DNA from: Devosia equisanguinis
GTDB taxonomy: Bacteria; Pseudomonadota; Alphaproteobacteria; Rhizobiales; Hyphomicrobiaceae
Assembly (NCBI GenBank): GCA_945889015.1
Contig: CAMDBL010000011.1
Location: forward strand, 1-40,687
Direction: 5' to 3'
Length of the DNA: 40,687 nucleotides
Below, piece by piece: positions 28,180-37,693 of the stretch (position 1 is the first letter of the stretch; every line of letters starts with the position of its first letter). The translations under genes were made by a program, and so were the position numbers. Below the pieces are notes generated by a model. The model was not told the DNA's origin. It searched no databases and saw only the letters and a program-made list of their open reading frames with translations.

Positions 28180-29551
28180 ATGACATGGAATGCAGCAGCG
28201 GGCTACAGGCTCGTCTGGCGCTGGCATTTTTACGCCGGGCTGTTCGTCGCGCCCTTCATGCTGATCCTCTCCGTAAGCGGATTGGTCTATCTGTTCAACG
28301 ACGAGATCAACGACGCTCTTCAGGCAGAGAAGCGGTTCGTCGCGCCCACGTCGCAGATGCTGCCGCTCAGCCGGATCGCCGATGCAGCGCTCACCGGCTA
28401 CCCTGGCGGCAAGGTCACGCGTCTCGATACGCCGCGTGCAGTCGATCGATCGGTCGAGGTGTACGTGACGCCCGCGAGCGGCAAGCCGGTGCGCGTGTTC
28501 GTCGATCCGGGACGAGGCACCGTGCTCGGATCGCACGACTACACCACCACCGTCATCGGCATCGCCGACCAGATTCACGGCTCGCTGTTCATGGGCGACT
28601 TCGGCGACGCCATCGTCGAGCTTGCAGCCTGCTGGGGTTTCATCCTTCTGGCTACGGGCATGTACCTGTGGTGGCCACGTGGCCAGATCGGCGTCTGGCG
28701 CGCACTGGTCCCGCGCTGGGGGTGGAAAGGGCGTCCGTTCTGGAGATCACTACATGCCTCACTCGGAATTTGGACGTCCTTCCTCGCCATGTTCCTCATT
28801 CTGACGGGCTTGCCCTGGGCGACGATCTGGGGCGGGATGTTTCGGCAGGCAACGGAAATGGCCGGCATCGGCTATCCGACGAGCTTCAGGGGCTATGGCT
28901 CGCCTTCGAGCAACACACCGAGCATCGGCGCGGAGACGGGACACGCCGCCCCTTGGACGCTGGCCGAGGCACCGGCACCGCGATCGGGCGGCCATGGTGG
29001 CCATGCGCATGGCATCCAATCGGCCGCGCATGGCAGTGGACCCATCGGGCTCGACCGCGTCGCCGGGATCATCGAGGCACGCGGCATGAAGCCGCCCTAT
29101 CGCCTCAATCTTCCAAAGGACGGGCGCGGCGTGTACATTTCGTTCACATATCCAGATCGACCGGAGGGCCAACGTTCTCTCTATATCGACCAGTATTCCG
29201 GCGCCGTGCTCGGCGATGTGGGCTTTGGCGACTACGGCTGGGCCGCGAAAGCCATCGAGCTCGGCATTCAGCTGCACATGGGAAACTATTTCGGCCGTCT
29301 CAACCAAGTCGTGATGGCTCTACCCTGCCTCGGTCTCATCGGGCTCGCGCTGACCGGGCCCTACATGTGGTGGCGGCGACGGCCGAACGTCGGAATGGGT
29401 GCGCCCCAGGCGCCCGTCCACCTGCGGGCCAGATCAGTCGCCGCGATCCTGCTGGTCCTCGGCATCGTTTTCCCACTGGCTGGCATTTCTCTGGTCGCCG
29501 TGCTCTTGCTGGATTGCGCGTGGCGCCGCACGATCAAGAAGGAAGTCGCGA

Positions 29552-29559
<8 letters not shown>
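28180..29559 (+). CDS. PepSY-associated TM domain protein (iron-uptake type)
   Basis: [35 protein letters not shown]...[36 protein letters not shown]...[10 protein letters not shown]. Confidence 0.9.
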
Positions 29560-30400
<841 letters not shown>

Positions 30401-30403
30401 GTC

Positions 30404-30853
30404 ATGGCCGGCGGTCTTTCCAACGGCGAGGACGACGATCTCGAAGAGCAGCACGAGATCAACGTGACGCCGTTCATCGACGTCATCCTGGTGCTGTTGA
30501 TCATCTTCATGGTGGCGGCACCGCTGTCGACGGTCGACATCCCCGTGGAGCTGCCCGTCGCCGCCGCACCCCGGCAACCTCGCCCCGAGAAGCCGTTGTT
30601 CGTGACGCTGAAGGCGGATCTGACGCTCGCTGTCGGCGAGGACGGGGTCGCACGTGGCGAGCTGATTACCCGTCTCGATGCGGCGACGCAGGCCAAGCGC
30701 GAGACGAGGTTGTTCCTGCGCGCCGACAAGACCGTCCCCTATGGCGAATTGATGCGTCTGATGGATCAGCTCCGGGCCGCGGGCTATCTCAAGGTCGGAC
30801 TGGTCGGATTGGAAGGGCCGGCCGGCGTCTCTGCGTCTGAGGTGGCGAGGTGA
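30404..30853 (+). CDS. exbD: Biopolymer transport protein ExbD
   Basis: EEQHEINVTPFIDVILVLLIIFMVAAPLSTVDIPVELP...LFLRADKTVPYGELMRLMDQLRAAGYLKVGLV. Confidence 0.95.
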   Translation: MAGGLSNGEDDDLEEQHEINVTPFIDVILVLLIIFMVAAPLSTVDIPVELPVAAAPRQPRPEKPLFVTLKADLTLAVGEDGVARGELITRLDAATQAKRETRLFLRADKTVPYGELMRLMDQLRAAGYLKVGLVGLEGPAGVSASEVAR

Positions 30854-31656
30854 CCCAGGGCCCGGTTTACGGCGAGCGGCGACCGGGCTTGTGGCTGCTG
30901 GCGGCGGCGCTGGCGGTCTCGCTCCATGCCGGGGGTATCGCCCTCGCCTTGCGAACCGTGGAGGCGACACCACTCGAGGAAGACGACGGCGGCGTCCTCA
31001 TGGTCGAGCTGGCGCCGATGGCGACAACGGCGGCCGTGCCGGAGCAGCCGATGCCGCCTGGTCCCCTCAGCGCCGATGCCGCGGACAGCCCGGCTTCGGC
31101 CGCGCAGCAGGCGGAGGTCAATCCGCCCGTCGAGCCTGATTTGCCGCCGTTGCCGGTGGTCGCGGCCCCCCCGCCCGAGCTGACCGTTCCCATGGAGACG
31201 GCCAAACCGATACCCGAGCCCGAACGGCCGGCCGAGATGCAGCAGGCGGCAGCCGCATCGGCGGCGAGCGTGGCCTCGGTCGCCGCCGCGCCACCGCCGA
31301 TCGAGGCGCCGGCCGCGGACAAGTCAGCAGCGCCCGACCCGGGGCTGTCGCGCCGCGACCGCCAGGCACGCGAGCGGTGGGAAAGCGCACTTTCGGGGCA
31401 CCTCGCCCGCTTCGGCCGATTTCCCGACGGGGTGCGCGGGCTGAAAGTGGAAACGATCGTCACCGTCCGCTTTCGGCTCGATCGCAACGGCCGGGTGGTG
31501 GCGACAGAGGTCGCGGAAAGCTCGGGCTCCGAGCCCCTCGACAGTGAAGCGCAAGCCATGATCCGGCGCGCGAGCCCGTTGCCGATCCCGCCGTCGCAGG
31601 TGGCGGGCGACCGGGTGGAGCTGATGGTTCCGGTCAAGTTCAAGGTGCGCCGCTGA
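30850..31656 (+). CDS. tonB: TonB family energy transducer
   Basis: N-terminal TM, Pro/Ala-rich spacer, C-terminal VRFRLDRNGRVVATEVAESSGSEPLDSEAQAMIRRASPLPIPP. GTG start overlaps the exbD stop (GTGA). Confidence 0.92.
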   Translation: MTQGPVYGERRPGLWLLAAALAVSLHAGGIALALRTVEATPLEEDDGGVLMVELAPMATTAAVPEQPMPPGPLSADAADSPASAAQQAEVNPPVEPDLPPLPVVAAPPPELTVPMETAKPIPEPERPAEMQQAAAASAASVASVAAAPPPIEAPAADKSAAPDPGLSRRDRQARERWESALSGHLARFGRFPDGVRGLKVETIVTVRFRLDRNGRVVATEVAESSGSEPLDSEAQAMIRRASPLPIPPSQVAGDRVELMVPVKFKVRR

Positions 31657-31660
31657 CGGC

Positions 31661-32053
31661 TCAATTGAGCATCGGCCGGGCGTAAGGACTGTCGAGCGAG
31701 AATGCGGGGATCGCGACCTCGAACACTTCGCCAGCGGCGGACGTCATCGCGTAGCTGCCGACCATCAGGCCGGAGGAGGTGCGCAGCGGGCAGCCGGACG
31801 TATAGGTGAAGCTGCGGCCGGGCTCGATCGTCGGCGTCTCGCCGACCACGCCAGGGCCGCGAACTTCCTCGACGTGCCCCTTGGCGTCGGTGATCCTCCA
31901 GTAGCGTGACTTGAGCTGGACGGGATCGCTGCCGCGATTGGAGATCTCGATCGTATAGGCCCAGAAGAAATAGTCCTCCTCCGGGGTGGAACGGTCGTCG
32001 AGATATTTTGGCGCTACGCGGACACGGATGCTGCGCGTCACTTGCTCGTACAT
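31661..32053 (-). CDS. apaG: ApaG
   Basis: MYEQVTRSIRVRVAPKYLDDRSTPEEDYFFWAYTIEISNRGSDPVQLKSRYWRITDAKGHVEEVRGPGVVGETPTIEPGRSFTYTSGCPLRTSSGLMVGSY. Confidence 0.97.
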   Translation of the reverse strand: MYEQVTRSIRVRVAPKYLDDRSTPEEDYFFWAYTIEISNRGSDPVQLKSRYWRITDAKGHVEEVRGPGVVGETPTIEPGRSFTYTSGCPLRTSSGLMVGSYAMTSAAGEVFEVAIPAFSLDSPYARPMLN

Positions 32054-32376
32054 GGGGCGCCTACGGGGTCTCGGGAGGTCTGAAGCGCGACGGTTATAGC
32101 AATACTCGCAGCCGACCCCAAGCATCGATGGAGCCTCTGGGCGCGCCGCGCGGTGGGATCGAGGGGCGCGGGTGAAAATGGGGTGAGCGGAGGAGTGTTG
32201 CGATCGCACACCATCGGCCGCTGCAAAACAGACGTGTGCGCTAACATTTACTCAATATTAACTGAACAATGTTGACACTAGACGCGCGGAGCGCCCGACC
32301 GATGCTGGGCGTTCTGTGCTGAAAACTGGGCTTGTGCTGCGTCCCTTGTCGAGAGTTTCGGTCCGGGAGACCGTCG

Positions 32377-32583
32377 ATGGATGCGGTGACGTATGTTATG
32401 GCGCGCAAGAGTCAAGGCGATAGTATCGCCTTGAAGCGAGACGTATTCGGCAATTACTGGGCTGTCGTGAAGCACGGCTGGCTGTTCAAGACCCGCCACC
32501 GGGTCGAGCTCGCCCGTGACGAGTACTATCGCTTGTCGAATGTCCCGCGAGCGGCCAAGCAGCTTCCGGCCAGCTCGGCCTAG
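32377..32583 (+). CDS. Small hypothetical protein (68 aa)
   Basis: MDAVTYVMARKSQGDSIALKRDVFGNYWAVVKHGWLFKTRHRVELARDEYYRLSNVPRAAKQLPASSA; plausible protein-like composition in a gap between annotated genes. Confidence 0.5.
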   Translation: MDAVTYVMARKSQGDSIALKRDVFGNYWAVVKHGWLFKTRHRVELARDEYYRLSNVPRAAKQLPASSA

Positions 32584-32614
32584 AGCCGGTAGGGAGACAG
32601 AACACCGGCGCGGC

Positions 32615-33883
32615 TCAGGATTTCTCGGCGAGCCGCCACCCGGCCGATCGCGCTTCCTGCTCCGAGCAGAACCATCGCTCGCCGCGGCCGGTGCGAACCT
32701 TGGTGCGGTCGTACTCGCGCGACCAGGGCAGCACATACACCTTGCCGTCCGTCCCGACCGCGCCCTTGATCGGGCAGCCGTCGGGTGCCGAGCGCTTGGC
32801 CTCTTCCCAGCGCTTCGCCCGCCACTCCGCGGGCCGCTTGACGTCGGAACGCCACAGGCCGGTCTTGGCCGTCCGCGCCTCGATCTCCAGCGCCGCATAG
32901 CGCGCGAACATGCCCTGCGCGGCGAAGACGTGACCCTGGCGAACCATGGTCGCGGCGATGTCGTTGCCTTCGGTGCGGCAAGCGGCCAGCGAACGTCCGG
33001 CTTCGTCGTTGCCCGAAAGGGTGCAGGAGACGAGCTTGCCGCGGACGAGGCGCCCGAGCGCCTCCATGGCGGCCTCACCGCAGCGGCCGGTTTTCCGGCC
33101 GAGCGTGGGGCAGCGCTGATCGCCTTCGGGCGACTCGACGCCCGCCAGCCTGACGATGACGTTGCCGACCTTCATCGTGTCGCCCCCGAGCGCGGTGGCA
33201 CGGCCCTCGATCGGCTTCGACGCGGCCAGCGGCAGGTTCGACAGCAGCGATCCCTGGGTGCTTGCCGGCAGATAGCGGGACACGGCAAGTCCGCCGGCGC
33301 CGGCGATGACGGCGAGGATCGCCACCCCCGCGGCGACAGGGCCTAATCCGGGACTGCGCGGCAGTCGTGCGGCGATGGCCTGGAGCCATGCTGGTCGCGC
33401 GACGTGTCCCGTCACGACCGGCAGCAGGCCGACCGTGAGGCCGGCAAGTCCCAGCGCGCCGGCGATCATTGCTTCCGTGTCGAGGCCGGAGGTCGCCCAC
33501 CGCGCCAGCGCAGCGATGGTGCCGATGCCGCCGATCAGCAGGACGGGACCGTGCAGGCTCGAGCCCGCGATGGCGCGGCTGGCTGGCAGGAGTGTGGGGG
33601 CGATGGCGCGGCTGAGCTTCGCCGGGGCGGCGCCGAGGACAGCGAGGCCCCGCATCGAATGTTGTCCGAGGCGGCCCGTACCGTGGCGAAAGCCCTGCCA
33701 AGCGCGCGACAGCCCACTGGCGCCGGCTTCGGCTCCAGCCTTTCCCGCATGCTTCAGGCCGGCGACAGCCGCGTTCTTGGCTTCGACCACCTTCTCCCGC
33801 CGCTTGTTGCGCCGCACGAGAATCGTGGTCCGCACGTACTCGCGCCACTCGAAGCCTTCGTTCTTCTTCCACCAGCGGAGCAT
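32615..33883 (-). CDS. Membrane-anchored thermonuclease (SNase-like) family protein
   Basis: SNase-like core GDTMKVGNVIVRLAGVESPEGDQRC...DEAGRSLAACRTEGNDIAATMVRQGHVFA...YAALEIEARTAKTGLWR, preceded by several hydrophobic segments. Confidence 0.85.
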   Translation of the reverse strand: MLRWWKKNEGFEWREYVRTTILVRRNKRREKVVEAKNAAVAGLKHAGKAGAEAGASGLSRAWQGFRHGTGRLGQHSMRGLAVLGAAPAKLSRAIAPTLLPASRAIAGSSLHGPVLLIGGIGTIAALARWATSGLDTEAMIAGALGLAGLTVGLLPVVTGHVARPAWLQAIAARLPRSPGLGPVAAGVAILAVIAGAGGLAVSRYLPASTQGSLLSNLPLAASKPIEGRATALGGDTMKVGNVIVRLAGVESPEGDQRCPTLGRKTGRCGEAAMEALGRLVRGKLVSCTLSGNDEAGRSLAACRTEGNDIAATMVRQGHVFAAQGMFARYAALEIEARTAKTGLWRSDVKRPAEWRAKRWEEAKRSAPDGCPIKGAVGTDGKVYVLPWSREYDRTKVRTGRGERWFCSEQEARSAGWRLAEKS

Positions 33884-34095
33884 GCGCCTCCCTCGTGTGA
33901 CTGTTGGCGGACACAGCAAAGCACCGCGCCCCATCACGCGTCGGTCGCCACCTGATTCGTCGTGACGACAGTGTAGCGCAATCGTGGCCGAAGCGGGGGC
34001 GCGCGGGAGCCAACACGTCCGTGGCAGTGGAAAGCTCGGGTGTGACCAAGGCTATGAAAATTCGAATGTTTTGAGCATTAGGCGGCGGCGCCGCT

Positions 34096-34578
34096 TCAGC
34101 TGGCATCCTCGGGCAGGCGGGGCAGTGGCAGCACGTCGATCCCCTCCTCGGCCAGCTCCTTGGCCTCGTCGAGCGACGCCTCGCCGTAGATTCCGCGCGC
34201 CTCGGTTTCCTCGTGGTGCATTTTGCGCGCTTCCTCGGCGAAGCGGGGCCCGACGTACTCGGCGTTGGCCTCGACGTGGCGGCGCACCTTGCGCATCACC
34301 TCGATCATCTCCTTCTGGACAGCGAGCCGCTTGGCGTCGCCCTCGGTCAGCGGGGCCGGCGCCGGAGTCTCGCGCTCCTGCTCCCGCTCACGGTCTGTGT
34401 CGCGCGAGCGACCGCGCGTCGACACGGACGGCGACATCAGGGTCTTCGACACCTTGCTGGAGCCGCACTGCGGACACGAGACGAGGCCGCGCTTCACCTG
34501 TTTGTCGTAGCCGGCGCTGTTTGAGAACCAACTTTCGAACTCGTGGCCCTTCTTGCACTGGAGGCGGTACTTGATCAT
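34096..34578 (-). CDS. DUF1178 family protein
   Basis: MIKYRLQCKKGHEFESWFSNSAGYDKQVKRGLVSCPQCGSSKVSKTLMSPSVSTRG. Confidence 0.93.
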   Translation of the reverse strand: MIKYRLQCKKGHEFESWFSNSAGYDKQVKRGLVSCPQCGSSKVSKTLMSPSVSTRGRSRDTDREREQERETPAPAPLTEGDAKRLAVQKEMIEVMRKVRRHVEANAEYVGPRFAEEARKMHHEETEARGIYGEASLDEAKELAEEGIDVLPLPRLPEDAS

Positions 34579-35450
34579 GAGGAGGGTTCGCCTTCGCGCA
34601 GTAGCGGCACATGCCGGAGCTCGAAGGGCCGGTCGTGCTCGAGAGATGGGACGCGCTTGCGCGCCTCGTCGACGGCGGACAGATCGAGGTCCGCCATCAG
34701 CACGCAGGGGTCGGTGCCGGCCTCGGCCACGATCTCACCCCACGGCGCGATCACGAGGCTGTGGCCATAGGTGCCGCGACCGTTCTCGTGCTTGCCACCC
34801 TGGGCCGCCGCCAGCACGAAGCACTGGGTCTCGATGGCGCGGGCGCGCAGCAGCGTGTGCCAGTGCGCCTCGCCGGTCGGAATTGTGAACGCGGAGGGAA
34901 TGGCGATGATGCGGGCGCCACCCTTGGCCAGTGCGCGATAGAGGTGGGGAAAGCGCAGGTCGTAGCAGATGCTGAGTCCGAGCCCGCCCCATGGCGTCTC
35001 GGCGACGACCGCGGTTCCGCCCGGCTCGAAGTTCCGGCTCTCGCGGTAGCTCTCGCCGCCGGGAAGCTGCACGTCGAACATGTGGATCTTGTCGTAGCGC
35101 GCCGCGATCCGGCCGTGCGGATCGATGAGCAGGGCGCGGTTGGCGATCTTGTCAGGCTTCACCAGCACGCCCATCGACCCGATGTGTAGCCAAATGCCGA
35201 GCTCGCGGGCGAGCGCCCTGAAGTGGGCGATGGCGGGATTGCCGTCCTCGGGGCGGGTCTCGACGAACAGCCGCGCCCGGTCGAGCTCCATCAACGTCGT
35301 CACTTCCGGCGTCTGCACATAACTCGCGCCGCCCGCTGCCGCCTCGCGGATGAGCAGGCTCGCATCGGCGAGATTGCGCGCGACATCGCGTCCGCTGCGC
35401 ATCTGCACGAGACCGGCCCTCAACTTCGATGTCTCGGCTTTGGCCGGCAT
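34575..35450 (-). CDS. Carbon-nitrogen hydrolase (nitrilase/Nit-like)
   Basis: ASYVQTPEVTTLM..., ARYDKIHMFDVQLPGGESYRES, GLSICYDLRFPHLYRALAKGGARIIAIPSAFT. Overlaps the DUF1178 start. Confidence 0.93.
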   Translation of the reverse strand: MPAKAETSKLRAGLVQMRSGRDVARNLADASLLIREAAAGGASYVQTPEVTTLMELDRARLFVETRPEDGNPAIAHFRALARELGIWLHIGSMGVLVKPDKIANRALLIDPHGRIAARYDKIHMFDVQLPGGESYRESRNFEPGGTAVVAETPWGGLGLSICYDLRFPHLYRALAKGGARIIAIPSAFTIPTGEAHWHTLLRARAIETQCFVLAAAQGGKHENGRGTYGHSLVIAPWGEIVAEAGTDPCVLMADLDLSAVDEARKRVPSLEHDRPFELRHVPLLREGEPSS

Positions 35451-35490
35451 GATCGATGCTCCAAGCTCGCGGGTCGCAAACCCGCCGCGT

Positions 35491-35751
35491 TCACGTGCTC
35501 GCCAGCAATGGATCGAGCCGACCGGCCCGATCGAGGGCATGCAGGTCGTCGCAGCCCCCGACATGCGTCTCGCCGATGAAGATCTGAGGCACCGTATAGC
35601 CTCCGTTGGCGCGCTCCATCATCTCGTCACGCAGATTCGGATCGCGGCCGACGTCGATTTCGCGATAGGCGACACCCTTGCGCGACAGCAGCTGCTTCGC
35701 TCTGTGGCAGTAGGGACAAGTCGCTGTCGTATAGATCGTCACGTCGGCCAT
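35491..35751 (-). CDS. grxC: Glutaredoxin 3
   Basis: MADVTIYTTATCPYCHRAKQLLSRKGVAYREIDVGRDPNLRDEMMERANGGYTVPQIFIGETHVGGCDDLHALDRAGRLD. Confidence 0.96.
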   Translation of the reverse strand: MADVTIYTTATCPYCHRAKQLLSRKGVAYREIDVGRDPNLRDEMMERANGGYTVPQIFIGETHVGGCDDLHALDRAGRLDPLLAST

Positions 35752-35864
35752 CTTGCCTCCCGCCGTTAGCTGCCCGGTCCTCGAGCTGCCTTAAGGTAAT
35801 GCTTTGGCAGGGGCGCGCAAAGAGTGCTGACACGGTAATCTGATGCGGATCTGCAACTCGTGTG

Positions 35865-36671
35865 TCACGTCGACATCGACGCGGGATTGGCGACCAGCGC
35901 CAGCGCCAGCACATCGATGCGCGCCGCGCCCGCCCGCCTCAGCACGCGGGCGCAGGCTTCGATGGTCGCGCCGGTGGTGATGACGTCGTCGATCAGCACG
36001 ACGTTGCGGCCATCGACGCAGCCCGCGCCGTTGCGCTGCGGCACCTGGAAGGCGGCCCGGACGTTGCGCTGGCGCTCGTCGTGGGTGAGGCCGACCTGGG
36101 ACGGCGTCCGTTTGACACGGGCGAGGGCGTCGGGGGCAAAGGTCACGCCCGACCGGCCGGCCACCTCGCGCGCCAGGATCGCGGCCTGATTGAACCGGCG
36201 CGACAGCAAACGGATGCGGTTCAGCGGCACCGGTACGATGAGATCCGCGTCGGCGAGCAGCTCTCGCCCGGCCTCGGCCAGCCAGCGGCCGAAAAGACGG
36301 CGAGCATCCTGCCGGTCGGAGTATTTGAAGGCGTGGATGAGGTCCTTGAGCACGCCGTCGTAGAGCGCCACCGCGCGGGCCCGGTCGTAGAGCGGGGGAG
36401 AGGCCGCCGCCGCCGCCGAGATCGCCTTGCCGCCCGGATCGAACGGCAAGGGAATGCCGAGACGGTCGCAGAGCGGAGCGCGGATGAAGGTGATCTGCCG
36501 CCAGCACGATGCGCACAGTCCGTCGTGACTGCCGAGGGGGGCTTTGCAGGCGAGGCACACGGGGGGGACGATGAAGTCGTTGCAGACGCGTGCCGCGCCC
36601 GCGAGGCCCTGGGCGCCGCGGCGTCCGATCCGTGTCAGTAGCGTCTCGGTGGTTTCCGCTGGGCTCGGCAT
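35865..36671 (-). CDS. ComF family phosphoribosyltransferase-like protein
   Basis: Zinc-ribbon CLACKAPLGSHDGLCASCW and C-terminal VVLIDDVITTGATIEACARVLRRAGAARIDVLALA. Confidence 0.94.
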   Translation of the reverse strand: MPSPAETTETLLTRIGRRGAQGLAGAARVCNDFIVPPVCLACKAPLGSHDGLCASCWRQITFIRAPLCDRLGIPLPFDPGGKAISAAAAASPPLYDRARAVALYDGVLKDLIHAFKYSDRQDARRLFGRWLAEAGRELLADADLIVPVPLNRIRLLSRRFNQAAILAREVAGRSGVTFAPDALARVKRTPSQVGLTHDERQRNVRAAFQVPQRNGAGCVDGRNVVLIDDVITTGATIEACARVLRRAGAARIDVLALALVANPASMST

Positions 36672-36777
36672 CGGCGCTTATCGTGGGAGGCTCGACGCAC
36701 TATGCTAGCGGCGAACGGCGCCCGAGGCGAGAGCCGGGGTGAGACACGGCGTCGGCGAGTGCGTGAAGGCGAATGCG

Positions 36778-37680
36778 ATGACGAGCCAAGCCCTGATCTT
36801 CGACTCCGCCCTGCTGGCTCGACGCCGTGACCGGATCGCCGAGGAGATCGACGGGCACGACTTCCTTCTGCAGCGTGTCGCCGACGATCTTGCCGAGCGG
36901 CTCGGCGTGGTGCGCCGTGCGTTTCCGGTCGCCGTCGATCTCGGCGCGCATCACGGCATCGTCGGCCGCCGCATCGGAGGGCTGGCCGGCACCGAGCGTC
37001 TGGTCTCGATCGAGGCCGCACCGCGTCTGCTCGCGCGCTGCAGCGGCGAGCGGATCGCGGGGGACGCGGAAGCCTTGCCGCTGGCCGAGGCCTCGGTCGA
37101 TCTCGTCGTCTCCGGCCTGTCGTTGCAGACGATCAACGATCTTCCTGGCGCTCTTGTCCAGATCCGCCGCGCACTGCGGCCCGATGGCCTGATGCTCGCG
37201 GCGATGCTCGGTGGGGGCACGCTGCGCGAACTACGCGAGACCTTTCTGGCGGCGGAAGCCGAGGTCGAGGGCGGCGCCAGTCCCCGCGTCGCTCCGTTCG
37301 CGGATGTGCGCGATCTCGGCGGACTGCTGCAGCGTGCGGGCTTCGCGCTGCCGGTCGCCGATTCCGATACGGTGCAGGTCGCCTATCCGACGCCGCTCGC
37401 TCTCTTCCAGGAGTTGAAAGCGATGGGCTGCGGCAATGTGCTGGTCGGGCGCCGCCGGTCACCGCTGCGGCGGACGACGCTGGCGCGCGCCGCGGCGATT
37501 TACGCGGAACGGTTCTCGCGCGCCGACGGACGGGTGACCGCCACATTCGAGATCGTGACGCTGACGGGTTGGGCGCCGCACGAAAGCCAGCAGCAGCCAC
37601 TGCGTCCGGGCAGCGCCAAGATCAGCCTCACCGAGGTTCTCGGCAAGCGCGAGAGCGGGCCGGACGAGCCGTCCCGCTGA
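36778..37680 (+). CDS. SAM-dependent methyltransferase (BioC/NDUFAF5-like)
   Basis: MTSQALIFDSALLARRRDRIAEEIDGHDFLLQRVADDLAERLGVVRRAFPVAVDLGAHHGIVGRRIGG...DLVVSGLSLQTINDLPGALVQIRRALRPDGLMLAAMLGGGTLRELRE. Confidence 0.9.
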   Translation: MTSQALIFDSALLARRRDRIAEEIDGHDFLLQRVADDLAERLGVVRRAFPVAVDLGAHHGIVGRRIGGLAGTERLVSIEAAPRLLARCSGERIAGDAEALPLAEASVDLVVSGLSLQTINDLPGALVQIRRALRPDGLMLAAMLGGGTLRELRETFLAAEAEVEGGASPRVAPFADVRDLGGLLQRAGFALPVADSDTVQVAYPTPLALFQELKAMGCGNVLVGRRRSPLRRTTLARAAAIYAERFSRADGRVTATFEIVTLTGWAPHESQQQPLRPGSAKISLTEVLGKRESGPDEPSR

Positions 37681-37693
37681 CGTCGCCGCGCGC

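Noticed and set aside
32236-32280. CtrA-type site (TTAA-N7-TTAA) in the AT-rich intergenic region
   Set aside because: Only an incomplete match (second half-site imperfect); not enough to support a call.
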